Assembly (NCBI GenBank): GCA_002367105.1
Contig: DFCS01000007.1
Coordinates: 81,115 to 122,698, forward strand
Direction of reading: 5' to 3'
Length of the DNA: 41,584 nt
Source: Hungatella sp. UBA3048
GTDB taxonomy: Bacteria > Bacillota > Clostridia > Lachnospirales > Lachnospiraceae
The first letter of the stretch is position 1; each line of letters starts with the position of its first letter. This document shows positions 39,491 to 41,584 of the stretch, in pieces. A program made the translations under genes and the position numbers. The notes beneath the pieces are model-generated. The model searched no databases and was not told the DNA's origin. It saw only the letters and a program-made list of their open reading frames with translations.

Positions 39491-41584
39491 TTATTTTCTT
39501 TTTATTTCCCCTACACTATTTAATTCAATAAATTTAGATGAATAATATTCATTGTCCATCTTTACTTTAATCAAATTATAGAAATGCTCATTATGAGTAG
39601 ATATAATAATTTGCCTTCCCATAGTAGTAGTTATGGTTCTTAGTAGATCAATAAATGCTAATAAATTAATACCATCTAAATGTTGAATTGGATCATCCAT
39701 GAATATGGTATTTAGTGTAGTTCCTCTTTCTGTTAATACTTTAGCTAAAAAAATGCATAGCGATAAAATATTAACCTGAGCCGAACTTAAATATAGCACA
39801 GGGGACATTTTATCAGCCTCAGTTTTATCAAAAGTATAAATATGTGTTTGTAATCCCCTTTTTGAATTCTCCGTGACAAACTTTATATGATTCATAGTGG
39901 GGTGTGGATCTATCTTATGATAGATTTGATTAATCGCATTGGAATTAAAATACGAATTAGTTTGTTGGACAATATATTCTTCAACATAAGTTTTGCTTGT
40001 TTTTAGATTCTCTAATTTAGCTTTAATTTTCTCCCATTTCACTCTTTTTCTTTCAAATTTACTTTTTTTGATTAGCCAGATTTTTTGTTCCTGTAAATTT
40101 TTAACATTTGACGTTATAGAATCTAAAAGAATTAGATTATCATCAATGGTACTTTTTATATTTAACAAGTCGATTTTTTTCTTTGTAATGCTACCTTCAA
40201 TTTCATGATCTTCCACTTCAGCATTAGCAAATAATTTACGGCACCTTAATCGATACCCCTCTATATTAGAGTTTAATTCTTGAATATTGATTATTATAGA
40301 TTTATAATTAAGGTCAATCTCTTCCTTTTTCTCTTGAACATTTTTTTGTAAAGATGAAATTTCCACTTCAATATCAGTAATTTCCTTACTTATATTAGAC
40401 TTCTGATTGTCTATTCCTTTTAATATGTCTTGTAAGTTATATTCTTCTGCCCAGAGAGATTTGCTCTTTAAAAATGTAAGTGAACTATTATATATTTCAT
40501 TATTTTTAAATAACAACAAGTTTTCTTCGATCTCCAGTAATTTAAGTTCATAACTCTTTAAATTATCTTCCAGATTTTTAACTAAATCCATAGCTGAAGA
40601 TGATTTGACCTCATCTTCTTCAATGGCTTTCGATAATTCAGTAGTAGATTTATCTATATGTTCTTTAAATATATCTACCGAATTAGCATCCTGAATGTCT
40701 ACATATTCAGATTCGTATTTTACTTTCATTTCATTATTTTCGTTTTGTATATTCCCAACCAGATTATTCCAATCATTAAGTTTTAGTTGTAAATTCTGGA
40801 TTCTATTATTATGCCGAATAAATGTTTCCTTAAGTTTTATTAAAATAATATTCACTGATTTCTTAAATTTTTCATTATCTATAGCTATATTCTCAAGGGT
40901 TTGAGCATTTAACTTTTTCTCTTCCATTAAAGAATTTTTAATGTTATCTAACTCCAGACTACCGTTGTAACCCACTGATATACTCTCTATTAATGAGGCA
41001 AAATCTTCGTATTGGGCATGGCAAAGAGGGCACTCATGTGATTGAGAATTCTCAACTAATTCTTTACCTTGTGAAACCAATTGGTTTATTTTATCACATA
41101 ACAACATTGCATTTTTATGACGTTCTTCTAACTCAGCTATCTTCTTTTTTTGATTTCGATCATCTATAGTTAAGAGTAATATTTTTTCATAATTAAATAG
41201 AATCTCATCAGTAAGGTAACCTTTTATATTATCTATGCTACATTTGTTATCGATAAAAGATTCAATATTATTTATTTCATCACTAAGATCTTTTCTCATT
41301 TCTATTCTTTTACTTAATAGCCATGAAGCTTTGTCATATAATCTGTGGTATTTATTTAAACTTTTAATATTATTATTATATTTATTCAATTCAATTTCTA
41401 CAAGTTTTCGTTTTTCTATCTTCGTATTCAATAGCTTTTTATTTTTACTTATATTATCACTATAGACACCTATACTCTCTTTATTTTTAATAACACTTCT
41501 TTGCACTTCAATTTTTAAATCTAAAATCTGTTTTTTAAGGCTATTATTTTTTGATATACTTTCTTCGTAAGCGCATAGTTTCGG
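39491..41584 (-). CDS. Zinc-hook Rad50/SMC-like ATPase (C-terminal part, cut by window edge)
   Basis: The frame is open to the window end, so at least 697 residues are visible and the N-terminal Walker A lobe is missing. Visible order: coiled coil, zinc hook HECPLCHAQYED (CxxC about 185 residues in), about 400 residues of coiled coil rich in Lys, Glu, Asn and Ile, then the C-terminal ATPase lobe: signature-like LYLSSAQVNILSLCIFLAKVL, Walker B plus D-loop NTIFMDDPIQHLDGINLLAFIDLLRTI, H-loop IIISTHNEHF. This is the Rad50/SbcC layout, but DDPIQHLD resembles the accessory SMC-like ATPases found in phage-defence operons. Strongly AT-rich, unlike genes left of 38.6 kb. Likely DNA-end sensing or tethering; partners lie outside the window. 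Confidence 0.85.
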   Translation of the reverse strand, partial: PKLCAYEESISKNNSLKKQILDLKIEVQRSVIKNKESIGVYSDNISKNKKLLNTKIEKRKLVEIELNKYNNNIKSLNKYHRLYDKASWLLSKRIEMRKDLSDEINNIESFIDNKCSIDNIKGYLTDEILFNYEKILLLTIDDRNQKKKIAELEERHKNAMLLCDKINQLVSQGKELVENSQSHECPLCHAQYEDFASLIESISVGYNGSLELDNIKNSLMEEKKLNAQTLENIAIDNEKFKKSVNIILIKLKETFIRHNNRIQNLQLKLNDWNNLVGNIQNENNEMKVKYESEYVDIQDANSVDIFKEHIDKSTTELSKAIEEDEVKSSSAMDLVKNLEDNLKSYELKLLEIEENLLLFKNNEIYNSSLTFLKSKSLWAEEYNLQDILKGIDNQKSNISKEITDIEVEISSLQKNVQEKKEEIDLNYKSIIINIQELNSNIEGYRLRCRKLFANAEVEDHEIEGSITKKKIDLLNIKSTIDDNLILLDSITSNVKNLQEQKIWLIKKSKFERKRVKWEKIKAKLENLKTSKTYVEEYIVQQTNSYFNSNAINQIYHKIDPHPTMNHIKFVTENSKRGLQTHIYTFDKTEADKMSPVLYLSSAQVNILSLCIFLAKVLTERGTTLNTIFMDDPIQHLDGINLLAFIDLLRTITTTMGRQIIISTHNEHFYNLIKVKMDNEYYSSKFIELNSVGEIKRK

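Noticed and set aside
39491..41584. Assignment to RloC (zinc-hook anticodon nuclease)
   Set aside because: The protein ends right after the ATPase C-lobe, with no C-terminal nuclease domain. A specific name such as LmuB is also withheld because the N-terminus and neighbours are missing.

Overview
The window looks like the chromosome of a low-to-mid G+C clostridium, most likely a Lachnospiraceae of the Lacrimispora/Hungatella type. This is inferred from gene content (DUF5688 protein, split ThrE-type exporters, Rex, the ftsEX-ctpA-uvrB neighbourhood, YesM/YesN-type sugar regulation), AGGAGG-type ribosome sites and consensus sigma-A promoters. It is not based on a 16S or marker match. No mobile-element gene is visible before about 38.9 kb; most of the window is ordinary housekeeping and carbohydrate-metabolism DNA, mainly on the minus strand.

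Layout. 1-2.0 kb: 5' end of an iron-dependent alcohol dehydrogenase, with a translationally coupled rex-lysR pair upstream. 2.1-4.0 kb: queA and a membrane-anchored protein. 4.1-5.9 kb: tRNA-Arg(CCG), an AT-rich stretch, a small unknown gene and a DUF5688 gene. 5.8-11.4 kb: a two-part ThrE-type exporter, feoAB behind a Fur-box promoter, and uvrB behind a LexA-type box. 11.5-17.4 kb: a threonine-aldolase-like gene, ctpA, a decayed M23 peptidase, ftsX, ftsE and a PucR/CdaR-type regulator. 17.4-21.1 kb: an MsmX/UgpC-type shared sugar ATPase, a methyltransferase, a CvfB-like S1 protein and an acyl-ACP thioesterase.

21.25-31.30 kb is a self-contained glycan-use locus bracketed by two identical tRNA-Gln(CTG) genes. 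A solute-binding protein, two permeases and a GH2 enzyme run leftward; a YesM-like kinase, a YesN-like AraC response regulator and a GH105-type unsaturated glycuronyl hydrolase run rightward. The transporter has no ATPase of its own, so the MsmX-type ATPase at 17.5 kb is the likely energy source. The simplest reading is that the two-component pair senses an oligosaccharide and activates both arms. The imported sugar, possibly a pectin or rhamnogalacturonan fragment, would then be cut by GH105 and GH2.

31.4-38.6 kb: an ECF sigma factor with an RsgI-like membrane anti-sigma factor, a cation diffusion facilitator, vanZ-truA, an L,D-transpeptidase, a cytidylate-kinase-like protein and a serine hydrolase. 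At 38.94 kb a 23-nt tRNA 3' end (T-arm plus acceptor, no 5' part), still followed by its terminator, marks a probable integration junction. To its right the DNA becomes very AT-rich and carries a zinc-hook, Rad50/SMC-like ATPase cut by the window edge. This is probably the end of an integrated genomic island, and its ATPase could belong to a defence system, but the diagnostic partners lie outside the window.
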